Source of the DNA: Sutterella sp.
GTDB lineage: Bacteria > Pseudomonadota > Gammaproteobacteria > Burkholderiales > Burkholderiaceae_F
Length of the DNA: 64,000 bases
Assembly (NCBI GenBank): GCA_020025915.1
Contig: JAHHRH010000004.1
Coordinates: forward strand, 1-64,000
Direction of reading: 5' to 3'
The position numbers were made by a program, and so were the translations under genes. The notes beneath the pieces are model-generated. The model made no database searches. It was not told the origin of the DNA and saw nothing but the letters and a program-made list of their open reading frames with translations. How positions within the stretch are numbered: the first letter of the stretch is position 1; every line of letters begins with the position of its first letter. Shown here piece after piece: positions 55,184-63,882 of this stretch.

Positions 55184-57868
55184 ATGTTTGACGAACTTCT
55201 GACAAAAATCTTTGGTAGTCGTAATGACCGCCTGATTAAGCAATATCGCCGTAAATGCGATGCCATCAATAAGCTCGAACCTGCGATGCAGGCACTGTCC
55301 GATGACGAATTGAAGGCGAAGACACAGGAGTTCCGTGATCGCATTGCTCAGGGTGCGACGGTTGAAGATTTGTTGCCTGAAGCCTTTGCTGTGGTTCGTG
55401 AAGCGTCTGTACGTGTCTTAGGGATGCGACACTTTGATGTGCAGTTGATCGGCGGTATGGTCTTGAATGACGGTAAGATCGCCGAAATGCGCACCGGTGA
55501 AGGTAAGACTTTGACGGCTACATTGGCCGTTTATTTGAACGCGCTTTCAGGTAAGGGTTGCCATGTGGTGACTGTGAATGATTACCTCGCCTCTCGCGAC
55601 GCGGAGCAAATGGGGCGTCTTTATAACTGGTTAGGGCTTACGGTTGGTAAGATCCTTTCGAACCAAGATACGGAACAAAAGCGCGTGGCTTATGCTGCAG
55701 ATATTACGTACGGGACGAATAATGAATTTGGCTTTGACTATTTGCGCGACAACATGGAATATGAGGTCGCCAATCGTCGCCAACGTCCGCTGCATTACGC
55801 CATTGTTGACGAAGTGGACTCCATTTTGATTGACGAAGCGCGTACGCCACTCATTATTTCTGGACCAGCTGACGATAACACTGAACTCTATCAGGCCATT
55901 AATAGCATTCCTCCGTTGCTCACGCGTCAGGCGGATGAAAAGGCCGATGGTGACTATTGGGTTGATGAAAAGGCCCATCAGGTCTATATCTCTGAAGCTG
56001 GTCATGAACATCTTGAACAGATCTTGATGGAACGTGGTCTTGTGCAGCAGGGGGATTCGCTTTATTCGCCTAAGAACATCATTTTGATGCACCACCTCAA
56101 TGCATCTTTGCGTGCGCATACGCTCTTCCATCGTGATCAGCACTATGTGGTTCAGAATGGCGAAATCGTCATTGTGGACGAATTTACGGGTCGTTTGATG
56201 CCAGGTCGCCGTTGGAGCGAAGGTTTGCACCAGGCGGTCGAAGCGAAGGAAGGAGTGAAGATCCAGCAGGAAAATCAGACGATGGCGTCGATTACTTTCC
56301 AGAACTTCTTCCGTATGTACGAAAAGCTCGCAGGTATGACAGGTACCGCTGACACGGAAGCCTACGAATTCCAAGATATTTATGGCTTGGAAACGGTCGT
56401 CATCCCGACGCATCGCAAGATGGTTCGTATTGACGAGCAAGACAAGGTTTATCGTTCGGTTGACGAAAAGTATCGTGCCATCATTGAAGACGTGAAACGT
56501 TGCTATGCCAAGCAGCAGCCAGTGCTTTTGGGGACGACCTCGATTGAAAACTCTGAACTTCTTTCTCAGATGCTGACGAAAGAAGGGATTCCGCACAACG
56601 TGTTGAACGCTAAGCAGCACGAAAAAGAAGCTCAGATCGTTTTGGATGCTGGTCGTCCGGGGATCGTGACGATCGCTACGAACATGGCTGGTCGTGGTAC
56701 CGACATTGTGTTGGGTGGTGGCATTAATAAGACGTTGGATGCTATTCGTGCAGATGAATCGTTGACGCTCGAAGCACGTGAAGCTCGCGTGGCTGAAATC
56801 AAAGAAGAGTGGAATAAGCTTCATGAACAGGTGGTACAGGCTGGTGGCCTTCGCATCATCGGTTCTGAACGTCATGAATCTCGTCGTATCGATAATCAGT
56901 TGCGTGGTCGTTCTGGTCGTCAGGGTGACCCGGGTAGCTCTTGCTTCTATCTCTCGATGGAAGACCAGTTGCTTCGCATCTTCGGTGGTGACCGGATGCG
57001 TGCCATCGCTGACAAGTTGAAGCTCGAAGACGGTGAAGCGATCGAATCCAAGATGCTGACCCGTATGATCGAATCTGCTCAGCGTAAGGTGGAAGGTCGT
57101 AACTACGATATCCGTAAGCAGTTGCTTGAGTTTGACGATGTTCAGAACGATCAGCGTCATGAAATCTATGGCTTACGTAACGAAATTCTCGAAAGTGATG
57201 ATATTTCTGAACTCGTGAAGAACCTCCGTGAAGGTCTCTTTACGGATCTCTTCCGTAACTACGTGCCACCAGAAACGGTGGAAGAACAGTGGGATCTACC
57301 TGGGCTTCAGACAAAGCTTTCGGGTGACTTCGGTATCGAAATCGATCTCCTGAAGATGCTTGACGAAAACGACCAGATGACGGATGACGATCTGTTGCAG
57401 GCCGTGATCGAGAAGGGTAATGCACTCTATGAAGCCAAAGAAGCTTTGGTGGGCCATGAAGGCTTTACGAACTTTGCCCGTTCTGTCTTGTTGCAGATCC
57501 TTGACCAGTTGTGGCGTCAGCATATTGCTGCGTTGGATGCATTGCGTCAGGGTATTTATCTGCGTGGCTATGCCCAGAAGCAACCGAAGCAAGAATATAA
57601 GCGTGAAGCCTTCAATATGTTTGAACAGCTTCTCGACCAGATCCGTGAAACCTTGGTGAAGGTGCTCATGCACGTTGAAATTCGTATGCCTGAGCCAGAA
57701 CCTGAACCCGCACCGGTGCAGGCGCCGCAAATCGCACAGGGTAGCGCACTCGATCAGATGGCCTCTGAAGAGTTTGATCCCGCGATCTTTGCTCACGTGG
57801 GTCGTAATGATCCGTGCCCGTGTGGTTCAGGCCGTCGCTTTAAGGATTGCCACGGTCGCTTGGCCTAA
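55184..57868 (+). CDS. secA: Protein translocase ATPase SecA
   Basis: This motor drives protein export through SecYEG. The 894-residue protein starts [16 protein letters not shown] at ATG 55184; the frame extends 14 codons further upstream without family resemblance. Conserved elements include the Walker A region [40 protein letters not shown] (Walker B), [15 protein letters not shown] and [21 protein letters not shown]. The C-terminal zinc finger is [14 protein letters not shown]. It is divergent from the dciA-like gene. Confidence 0.98.
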   Translation: MFDELLTKIFGSRNDRLIKQYRRKCDAINKLEPAMQALSDDELKAKTQEFRDRIAQGATVEDLLPEAFAVVREASVRVLGMRHFDVQLIGGMVLNDGKIAEMRTGEGKTLTATLAVYLNALSGKGCHVVTVNDYLASRDAEQMGRLYNWLGLTVGKILSNQDTEQKRVAYAADITYGTNNEFGFDYLRDNMEYEVANRRQRPLHYAIVDEVDSILIDEARTPLIISGPADDNTELYQAINSIPPLLTRQADEKADGDYWVDEKAHQVYISEAGHEHLEQILMERGLVQQGDSLYSPKNIILMHHLNASLRAHTLFHRDQHYVVQNGEIVIVDEFTGRLMPGRRWSEGLHQAVEAKEGVKIQQENQTMASITFQNFFRMYEKLAGMTGTADTEAYEFQDIYGLETVVIPTHRKMVRIDEQDKVYRSVDEKYRAIIEDVKRCYAKQQPVLLGTTSIENSELLSQMLTKEGIPHNVLNAKQHEKEAQIVLDAGRPGIVTIATNMAGRGTDIVLGGGINKTLDAIRADESLTLEAREARVAEIKEEWNKLHEQVVQAGGLRIIGSERHESRRIDNQLRGRSGRQGDPGSSCFYLSMEDQLLRIFGGDRMRAIADKLKLEDGEAIESKMLTRMIESAQRKVEGRNYDIRKQLLEFDDVQNDQRHEIYGLRNEILESDDISELVKNLREGLFTDLFRNYVPPETVEEQWDLPGLQTKLSGDFGIEIDLLKMLDENDQMTDDDLLQAVIEKGNALYEAKEALVGHEGFTNFARSVLLQILDQLWRQHIAALDALRQGIYLRGYAQKQPKQEYKREAFNMFEQLLDQIRETLVKVLMHVEIRMPEPEPEPAPVQAPQIAQGSALDQMASEEFDPAIFAHVGRNDPCPCGSGRRFKDCHGRLA

Positions 57869-57890
57869 CGTACTAAGACGATAGTCGTCA

Positions 57891-57928
57891 AAGGAAGCCC
57901 GTTTTCCTGCCGGAAGACGGGCTTCCTT
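57891..57928 (+). terminator. Hairpin after secA
   Basis: AAGGAAGCCCG pairs perfectly with CGGGCTTCCTT, with an inner TTCC/GGAA stem, 23 bases after the stop. No long T-run follows. Confidence 0.65.
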
Positions 57929-57945
57929 GCCATTGAGGAATCTTT

Positions 57946-59016
57946 ATGTATCAAAGCGCTTGGGTATTACCTGATGTCACATGCGGTGTCGCCAATACTG
58001 GGGATGTTGCTCTTTTGACGCTTCCTAAAGGGACCGTGACCGCGATAGAAGTGCCTCAGAGTGGCACTCGAGATGGGACAGCTGACTATCTGGCGAGCTT
58101 TTCGAGGGCGGCGCCGATGATTCGTCAAGTGGTTTTAGGGCGAGGGCATGCGCTCTTTGGTTTAGGCGCACTTTCAAATGGTGCTGTGCATGCTTTTGTG
58201 CATGAAGTAAGCCGTACGTTGAGGTGTTCGCAGGACGCTCTGCTTCCGCTCTTTGTCGGAGAGCGTGACGTATTGACGCCGATGGGGCCATTGGTCAATC
58301 GTCTGGCTATGTGTCAGCAGGCACTTGAGGTCGAGCCAAATGGTGAGGGTTGGATGGGTGGCACGATGCCCTTTATGACGCCGTGTGGCCTCATGACACT
58401 TGGGAATCTCAGTGTTGGATCACTTCAGTCAGGGACCAATCGCGTGATCTATCTCGTCACGACGGCACGTGTAGCGCCTGAGGTTTTACGCACGATTGCG
58501 CATCGCTTAGCCCAACCCCTCTTTGGATGGTTAGAGGCCATTGGTGTACAAAGTTCAGCTGATGCGTTGGTGTTGTCGGCCACGGGGACTACGCCTTCGA
58601 TCAATATTCAATCGATTGAAGATCCTCAAGCGATGATATTACAAACTGCCTTGTCGGTATGGGTCGAAAAAACGATAGAGACTTGGGGACGAACGAAAGG
58701 CCTTGTGGCGCGAGTGCACCTCGAAGGTGCGCTCAATGAAAAAGAGTTAACACGCGTTGTACGATCAGTTACGGCGGCGGGACGTTGGTTAGGGACGGTT
58801 GAACGGATAAGCGCCTTACGCGGTGTTGTGCTTGAAGCGATTCGTTGTGCGACTTTGATCAATGATAGTGAGGCTGATCGTTGGATAGCGATTGGGGATG
58901 AATCTTTGAGCCGTCAAACGCAAGATGAAGCCCTTTTGTCGGCATTCAGAGGTGGCGAATTACGACTCACGATTCATCTTGAACGGGGACCATTTTCTAC
59001 GACATTTGTAGTGTAG
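57946..59016 (+). CDS. Divergent ArgJ-like protein, probably lacking ArgJ catalysis
   Basis: At the position of argJ (after secA) lies a 356-residue ArgJ-family homologue. The N-terminal pattern VRG-type VANTGDVALLTLPKGTVTA, and later SSADALVLSATG, follow the ornithine acetyltransferase fold. Several hallmarks are absent. The autoprocessing and nucleophile region, normally AKGSGMI then MATML, reads GGTMPFMTPCGLMTLG here. The C-terminal tail that completes the active site is missing, the protein ending LERGPFSTTFVV. The usual length is about 400 residues. The reading frame is intact, so it is probably expressed. Function is unknown and arginine synthesis should not be assumed from it. Confidence 0.65.
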   Translation: MYQSAWVLPDVTCGVANTGDVALLTLPKGTVTAIEVPQSGTRDGTADYLASFSRAAPMIRQVVLGRGHALFGLGALSNGAVHAFVHEVSRTLRCSQDALLPLFVGERDVLTPMGPLVNRLAMCQQALEVEPNGEGWMGGTMPFMTPCGLMTLGNLSVGSLQSGTNRVIYLVTTARVAPEVLRTIAHRLAQPLFGWLEAIGVQSSADALVLSATGTTPSINIQSIEDPQAMILQTALSVWVEKTIETWGRTKGLVARVHLEGALNEKELTRVVRSVTAAGRWLGTVERISALRGVVLEAIRCATLINDSEADRWIAIGDESLSRQTQDEALLSAFRGGELRLTIHLERGPFSTTFVV

Positions 59017-59053
59017 AGGAATGCTCGCGAAGCGAGTAAGATTAATAAAGTGT

Positions 59054-59072
59054 GCCTCGCCTGAGGCTTTTT
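59054..59072 (+). terminator. Short intrinsic terminator after the ArgJ-like gene
   Basis: GCCTC-gcct-GAGGC followed by TTTTT. It helps set the nudix gene start downstream, at GTG 59090. Confidence 0.6.
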
Positions 59073-59089
59073 CAAAAAGGAAAAGTGAC

Positions 59090-59788
59090 GTGAGTGAAGA
59101 CAAAGTTGTAGATGTTGCCGTTGGTGTTTTAATCCGTGAAGACGGTCGAGTACTGCTTTCTTCTCGTCCTGAAGGTAAGCCTTGGGCGGGTTACTGGGAA
59201 TTTCCTGGTGGAAAGTTAGAAGAAGGGGAGACTGTTCATGCAGCGCTCGCGCGAGAGCTCGATGAGGAATTAGGCATTCGGTTAGCTGATTCTTTTCCTT
59301 GGTTCGTGAAGGAACATCGCTATGACCATGCGCACGTGCGTTTACACTTCCGTCGCTCTCGTGACTTCTTTGGTGATGTGACGCCAAAGGAAAAACAAGA
59401 CTGCGGCTTCTTTGCATCCAATGAACGTACGCCTGGTCTTTTGTTGCCTGTGGACGAAGCCATTGTTAATCGCGTTGACTTGCCTGATGTTTGGGAAGAT
59501 AGCACCGAGATTTTGACGCTCTCAGAAAACGCTCTTCATGCGACCGTGGTTCGCGATCGTAAATACCGGTTCGTGGGGACGCGCGCGGGTTCGTTAGACG
59601 ATGTGCTGAAGGCAGTGGCCATGGACTTTGACTTCGTGATCGTGGAGCCAGAACTCTTTGAAGCCACCCTTTGGAATGGTGAACCGCGCTTGCCGACATA
59701 TGTCGAAGGTGTGACAGCCGCTGATTTACGTCTTTGGCAGGGTCGTGGTGCCCACGGCGTAAAGCCGTTATCTTCAGCATCTGCATGA
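59090..59788 (+). CDS. NUDIX hydrolase (MutT-like) with truncated ThiE-like C-terminus
   Basis: Residues about 5-130 are a MutT-type NUDIX domain: VAVGVLIREDGRVLLSSRP and WEFPGGKLEEGETVHAALARELDEELGI, with the Nudix box fully conserved (GX5EX7REUXEEXGU). MutT enzymes clear oxidised nucleotides such as 8-oxo-dGTP. In relatives the C-terminus carries a complete thiamine-phosphate-synthase-like domain. Here only its last part can be seen (RAGSLDDVLKAVAMDFDFVIVEPEL and GVTAADLRLWQGRGAHGVK), so the tail is shortened and surely not a working ThiE. GTG 59090, 8 bases after AAGGA, is preferred. ATG 59021 would read through a terminator. Confidence 0.85.
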   Translation: MSEDKVVDVAVGVLIREDGRVLLSSRPEGKPWAGYWEFPGGKLEEGETVHAALARELDEELGIRLADSFPWFVKEHRYDHAHVRLHFRRSRDFFGDVTPKEKQDCGFFASNERTPGLLLPVDEAIVNRVDLPDVWEDSTEILTLSENALHATVVRDRKYRFVGTRAGSLDDVLKAVAMDFDFVIVEPELFEATLWNGEPRLPTYVEGVTAADLRLWQGRGAHGVKPLSSASA

Positions 59789-59807
59789 CAAAAGCCCGAG
59801 CAATCAA

Positions 59808-59831
59808 TGATCTGGACCCCGAAACTTGGAC
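59808..59831 (+). repeat. Left terminal inverted repeat of the IS remnant
   Basis: The repeat reads TGATCTGGACCCCGAA followed by ACTTGGAC. It matches the reverse complement of 60716-60739 at 20 of 24 positions. The true IS end is probably the TGG at 59813. Confidence 0.75.
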
Positions 59832-60736
59832 TACAAAATAAAATCCAAGTTGAGTGCGGTCGATTTTAACGCTCGTCGCTTGGCATAGCCTGGACACTCA
59901 AGTCCCGACTATGCCAATAGCGTATTTTATCAGGGGCGCGTCAAGGGAGGACCGAACAACTTAGATCCTCCCTAGGGATCCCTCCAACTTCTTCGGTCAA
60001 CCCTTGCCCCGATTCATGGCTTTCAGACCACTGAGAACACTATTACTCCGCTTCAACATAACGTTGACGGAACTCGGACGGTGCGTCCCCATCCTAGCGC
60101 TTCTGAGGTCTCTTCGTGTTCCAATGGTCGATATAAGCCGTTAGATCACTCTTGAAGGCGTCAAAGCCATCCCTGCGTTGTCCAAGCGAGAGATGCTTCG
60201 TGTGATGTTGTGTTTCTTGGTCCATCAAATTCAGGCCGGATTCTCCACTTCATATCGCTGTGAAGAATGGGGCACGCCTTTGGTATCTTCTCGATGGGTG
60301 TCAACTCTTGCGCAGGTTTCTGCTTGGCCTCTCCCGGACGGCCAATTTTCTTCGGTTGCAGACCTACTTCGCCATGCTCGCTGTAAATCTTGCAACAACG
60401 ACGGAGAAGCTTGGGTGTAACGCCATATTTGGCCATGATGTCTAGGTGTGGAATCTGATCTTCTACATAAGCCTTAACTGCTGCCAGCTTGGTTTCATAG
60501 GAATATTTCGTTTTGGACATCTGTGCCATCAGGAATCGAGAAGCGCCAAAAATAAGAATTGTATCGCGCCAATCTCTGAAGTCATGTTCATCTCTCTCTA
60601 GCTAGTTTTTTATCTCAGGACAGCTTGCACCAGCCTCATAAAGCTCGAGGAACCTCCGCTTTCGAACCTCGACTATATCCTTCCACGGTCCCATAAAAAT
60701 GGCCCCCAATTTTTTGTCCAAGAATCGGGGACCACA
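59811..60736 (-). mobile_element. Decayed IS3-family element (IS150-like)
   Basis: Terminal inverted repeats of the form TGGaCCCC...CTTGGAC bound about 920 bases. A transposase remnant on the minus strand contains the orfA helix-turn-helix part joined to fragments of the orfB catalytic part. IS3 elements of this group are normally about 1.2-1.4 kb, so internal DNA has been lost. No clean target duplication is visible at the ends. An additional inverted repeat (TTGGCATAG/CTATGCCAA, 59880-59917) lies inside the left part. Confidence 0.75.
60043..60694 (-). pseudogene. IS3-family transposase remnant (orfA joined to orfB fragments)
   Basis: Reading on the minus strand from ATG 60694, an orfA-like frame runs MGPWKDIVEVRKRRFLELYEAGASCPEIKN in two parts and meets a stop TAG at 60602-60604. 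The same frame reopens at about 60529 with MSKTKYSYETKLAAVKAYVEDQ and a helix-turn-helix (IMAKYGVTPKLLRRCCKIYSEHGEVGL). It then jumps to the orfB catalytic sequence ILHSDMKWR, which means most of orfB was deleted. After a frame change, the orfB end is recognisable as FKSDLTAYIDHWNTKRPQKR, another stop, and APSEFRQRYVEAE, ending at TAA 60043. It cannot make an active transposase. Confidence 0.8.
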
Positions 60737-60739
60737 TCA
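60716..60739 (-). repeat. Right terminal inverted repeat of the IS remnant
   Basis: Read on the minus strand it begins TGATGTGGTCCCCGATT and ends CTTGGAC. It pairs with the left repeat at 59808-59831. Confidence 0.75.
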
Positions 60740-60764
60740 TCAAACACTCGGGCTTTTTGATTGT

Positions 60765-60998
60765 TTAGCGGCGTCGATGGGTTGTGCGACTTTCGCGTTC
60801 TGCCGTATAGCGAGCGACGCTATCTAACTCTTCAGGTGTCATGCGGTCGGCCGATCCTGGTGTACCTTCAATGACATAGTCTTCAGAGGCCCAGGCGCCT
60901 AGGTCAATCAGTTTGCATCGTTCGGAGCAAAAGGGACGCCAAGGATTCTTGGGGGTATATTCAGTGGCTTTGCCACAGGTTGGACATTTAACTTGCAT
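60765..60998 (-). CDS. yacG: DNA gyrase inhibitor YacG
   Basis: This small zinc protein of 77 residues binds GyrB and inhibits DNA gyrase. The zinc ligands are seen as CPTCG near the N-terminus and [13 protein letters not shown], with WRPFC. Start ATG 60998 gives the family N-terminus [10 protein letters not shown]. It lies 8 bases after zapD on the same strand, the standard zapD-yacG pair. Confidence 0.93.
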   Translation of the reverse strand: MQVKCPTCGKATEYTPKNPWRPFCSERCKLIDLGAWASEDYVIEGTPGSADRMTPEELDSVARYTAERESRTTHRRR

Positions 60999-61006
60999 GG
61001 CAGTGA

Positions 61007-61780
61007 TTAAGAAAGGGTACAAAGTCCAAGACGGAAGGGGATAACTTCGGTTTTGGCTAAATGAAGTTTGTGATTTTCGTCAGGACGCGAAAAACGAATC
61101 CAAAGCATATATTTGTTGGCGCTGACTTCAGGGACGAGACCGTTGTCGATAGGTAACCATAATTGCGCCAAAGCGCAGTTTTCACTACGGTTCATCGGAA
61201 ACTGATAAGTGCCGTTAGTAGCTGTCAGGTTTTGCGTACGAGAGCTCGCACGGAGCATGCGTAATAAGAGCGCAACAGCTTGACGAATCGGTTGTAGTGT
61301 GCTCACGTAATCTTGTAATTCGCGACGACGAATCTCGGCTGCTTGATTCATCCAGAGATGTAATTGCGGCAGGTCGAATTCGCAGGTGCCCCCTGCAATA
61401 CTTTGGCGCGTGCGAATAATTTGAAGCCACTGATTTTCACGGACACTTTGCGTGGTACGACCAACGGAGTCAGCGACCGCGGAGATTGCGTCACTAATTT
61501 CAACCTGGGTGTCACGTACTTGATCCCAACTGTCAGAACCAGCCGCTTTATTGAGATGCTGGCGACGGCGTTCAAGTTCTTGAATTAACTCATGACGAAG
61601 GTCGGAGCGTGCGGTGGCATCGAGTAATTCGAATAAGGCTGAGATGCCAGCTTGATGTGCGATCGCACTATCCTGAGAACAGAACCAGTCGTAACGCTGA
61701 AAAAGAGATTCCAGACGAAGGTACGTGCGAATTTTCTCGTTACAGGGATATTCAAACAGGAGTAAGTCGGCCGTAGACAT
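61007..61780 (-). CDS. zapD: Cell division protein ZapD
   Basis: This FtsZ-binding protein bundles FtsZ filaments. The 257-residue protein starts [23 protein letters not shown] and contains [40 protein letters not shown] and the C-terminal [11 protein letters not shown]. It is located downstream of coaE and before yacG, the usual order. Confidence 0.94.
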   Translation of the reverse strand: MSTADLLLFEYPCNEKIRTYLRLESLFQRYDWFCSQDSAIAHQAGISALFELLDATARSDLRHELIQELERRRQHLNKAAGSDSWDQVRDTQVEISDAISAVADSVGRTTQSVRENQWLQIIRTRQSIAGGTCEFDLPQLHLWMNQAAEIRRRELQDYVSTLQPIRQAVALLLRMLRASSRTQNLTATNGTYQFPMNRSENCALAQLWLPIDNGLVPEVSANKYMLWIRFSRPDENHKLHLAKTEVIPFRLGLCTLS

Positions 61781-61849
61781 GTCAGCGTGCGCCTCGAAAA
61801 AGGAATGAGTGTACCTAAAATACCATACACCGCGCGAGTGGTCGAAAAC

Positions 61850-62452
61850 TTATCTTGGAAGTGTGAGCCAAAAGGCTTGAAGATCGGCAAGTTTGCTTCG
61901 TAAAGTGGTTTCGTCGTCTTCGTTAAGGATAATGTCGTCAGCAAAGGCCAAGATGTCTTCGCGGCTAGCTTGTGCGGCCATCATGCGACGTACGGTATCA
62001 GGAGTCATGCCTGGGCGCTGAAGGATGCGATCAAAGCGCGTTTCGTCGGATGCGTCGATCACAAGGATACGATTGATGGCCTTGTGTTGGAAGTTGGGGC
62101 GCCAAAGCATGGGACAGTCGTAAATGACGAGAGGCTGATTGGCGTACGTATGAAAGGCTGCGTCAATGTCTACGCAAATCAATGGGTGTAAGCAATTTTC
62201 GAGGCGCTTGAGCGCAGAAGGATCCTTGAAGACTAGGTCACGCATACGTGCGCGATTCATGGCGTGCTCTGGGGTGAGAAAGTCTTCCCCGAAAAGTTCA
62301 GCAACGGCTAAAGAGCCTCGAGCGCCAGGACCCGTGATGGCGCGAGAGATTGCGTCAGCATCGACAACGGGAATGCCTTGTTCACGAAAGAATGTGGCAG
62401 CAGTGCTTTTGCCTGCGCCAATACCACCAGTCAAGCCAATAATGAGTGCCAT
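61850..62452 (-). CDS. coaE: Dephospho-CoA kinase
   Basis: It performs the last step of coenzyme A synthesis, phosphorylating dephospho-CoA. The 200-residue protein begins MALIIGLTGGIGAGKST with the P-loop GGIGAGKST, and contains VDADAISRAI, HPLICVDID and VIYDCPML. ATG 62452 has CAGGAGACG upstream; the longer frame is not typical. Confidence 0.95.
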   Translation of the reverse strand: MALIIGLTGGIGAGKSTAATFFREQGIPVVDADAISRAITGPGARGSLAVAELFGEDFLTPEHAMNRARMRDLVFKDPSALKRLENCLHPLICVDIDAAFHTYANQPLVIYDCPMLWRPNFQHKAINRILVIDASDETRFDRILQRPGMTPDTVRRMMAAQASREDILAFADDIILNEDDETTLRSKLADLQAFWLTLPR

Positions 62453-62477
62453 GGGGGCGTCTCCTGGAACAGATAAT

Positions 62478-62511
62478 AAAAAAGGCACCGTCAACAGACA
62501 GTGCCTTTTTT
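62478..62511 (-). terminator. Terminator after tRNA-Pro
   Basis: AAAAAAGGCAC pairs with GTGCCTTTTTT around a 12-base loop. On the minus strand it follows the tRNA 3' end by 7 bases and precedes coaE. Confidence 0.8.
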
Positions 62512-62518
62512 GGAAACC

Positions 62519-62595
<77 letters not shown>

Positions 62596-62605
62596 ATGCC
62601 ACAGA

Positions 62606-63595
62606 TCAACGATCTCGTTGAACTGTGAAGGCGAGCAATTCTAGCAGAGAATCTCTGAAAATGGAAGGGGGAAGGATCGCTAAGGCTTGACGGCCGCGTT
62701 CCAATTCTTGTTCAGCACGTTGTGCGCATAGTGTAAGAGCTTGAGAACTTGTGACGATCTTGGCGATGGTCTCAAAGTCACCAGCCCCTACACGGATCGC
62801 TTCGTCAATGAGTGCGCGTTCTTCAGGGGTGCAGCATTCACGGGCATAAATAATCGGTAATGTGACCTTACCTTCACGGAGGTCTGCGCCTAAGTTTTTA
62901 CCTGTGTCAGCCGAGTTGCCGTGGTAGTCAAGGACGTCATCCGCAATCTGGAAGGCGTTACCAAGGGCCAAAGCGTATTCGGCAACCGCTGCTTCTTCTT
63001 TGGGGCCACAGTCAGCGATGGCCGCAGCCATGCGAGCACCTGCCTCGAAAAGACAAGCTGTTTTGCGTTCGATGACTCGGAAGTAACGCGTTTCGTCTAC
63101 ACTCGGGTCATGTGCATTGACCATTTGAACTACTTCGCCTTCGCTTAAACGGTTGGCTGCGTCAGAAAGCGCTTCCATGACACGAAGGTTACCGGCCTTA
63201 ACCATCATTTGGAAGGAGCGCGTGTAGAGAAAGTCACCTACAAGCACAGCTGCACCATTACCCCAACGGTTATTGGCAGTCGGGCGGCCACGGCGCATGT
63301 CGCTTTCATCGACGACATCGTCGTGCATCAAAGTCGCGGTATGCAAAAGCTCAATCGTAGCACCTAAATACTGGTGGAGCGTACCCTGATATCCAAGTGC
63401 GCGACAAATGAGCATCAATAAGGCCGGGCGCATACGCTTACCGCCAGCGCTCGTGATGTATTCGCTGATTTCTTTCATGCGTGGAACATCGCTAGCGAGC
63501 TCATTACGAATAATCGTGTCAACAGCCGCCATGTCTTCAGCGATGGGGGCAAGCACCTGCTTGATGAGCGCTTTAGGATCCTGTTTGGTTTGCAT
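62606..63595 (-). CDS. ispB: Polyprenyl (octaprenyl) diphosphate synthase
   Basis: This trans-prenyltransferase makes the quinone side chain by adding isopentenyl units. The 329-residue protein has the two Asp-rich motifs HDDVVDESDMRRGRPT and QIADDVLDYHGN, and GGKRMRPALLMLI. Chain length (eight units in ubiquinone-8 organisms) is inferred, not read. It is divergent from rplU, the usual Burkholderiales order. Confidence 0.93.
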   Translation of the reverse strand: MQTKQDPKALIKQVLAPIAEDMAAVDTIIRNELASDVPRMKEISEYITSAGGKRMRPALLMLICRALGYQGTLHQYLGATIELLHTATLMHDDVVDESDMRRGRPTANNRWGNGAAVLVGDFLYTRSFQMMVKAGNLRVMEALSDAANRLSEGEVVQMVNAHDPSVDETRYFRVIERKTACLFEAGARMAAAIADCGPKEEAAVAEYALALGNAFQIADDVLDYHGNSADTGKNLGADLREGKVTLPIIYARECCTPEERALIDEAIRVGAGDFETIAKIVTSSQALTLCAQRAEQELERGRQALAILPPSIFRDSLLELLAFTVQRDR

Positions 63596-63717
63596 ATCGG
63601 ACTATAAAAGTTGGTCTAAATGAAGGTTAATGCCCAAAGTATAACGAACGAAAATGAGCAACGGACAAGGGGATAGGTACAAAAGACAGAAATGCTAAAG
63701 AAAACGATAGGTTGCGC

Positions 63718-63746
63718 TTGACGGGGCTTTCTATTCGTGTGATAAT
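63718..63746 (+). promoter_or_regulatory. Promoter of rplU
   Basis: TTGACG (63718-63723) and GATAAT (63741-63746) have a 17-base spacer, with a TG extended -10 at 63738-63739. The leader to rplU is about 130 bases. Confidence 0.68.
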
Positions 63747-63882
63747 CCCCGACTTTCCACGCACTCGAACGTGCAGACGCGTCGTTTGAGGAATCTTCTT
63801 CAAGCGCGTTCACGCTTATTACAAAAAGGTTTTGCGTAGTTATTCAAAAGAATAATGAAGTAGAACGGGCGAGGTTTATTAC

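Larger units (their letters stand above)
59789..60759. terminator. Intrinsic terminator split by an IS remnant
   Basis: CAAAAGCCCGAG (59789-59800) and CTCGGGCTTTTTG (60747-60759) are the two arms of one terminator stem, now about 950 bases apart. They sit directly after the nudix gene and directly after yacG (minus strand), as expected for a bidirectional terminator between convergent genes. The IS remnant lies between the arms, in the former loop. Confidence 0.75.

Noticed and set aside
55631..57160. 509-codon frame antisense to secA
   Set aside because: Shadow of a conserved gene with biased codons. The predicted protein has no recognisable domain.
59021..59089. Longer start (ATG 59021) for the nudix gene
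   Set aside because: The added 23 residues would be coded across a GCCTC-gcct-GAGGC-TTTTT terminator and do not resemble the family. GTG 59090 has a better-placed ribosome site.
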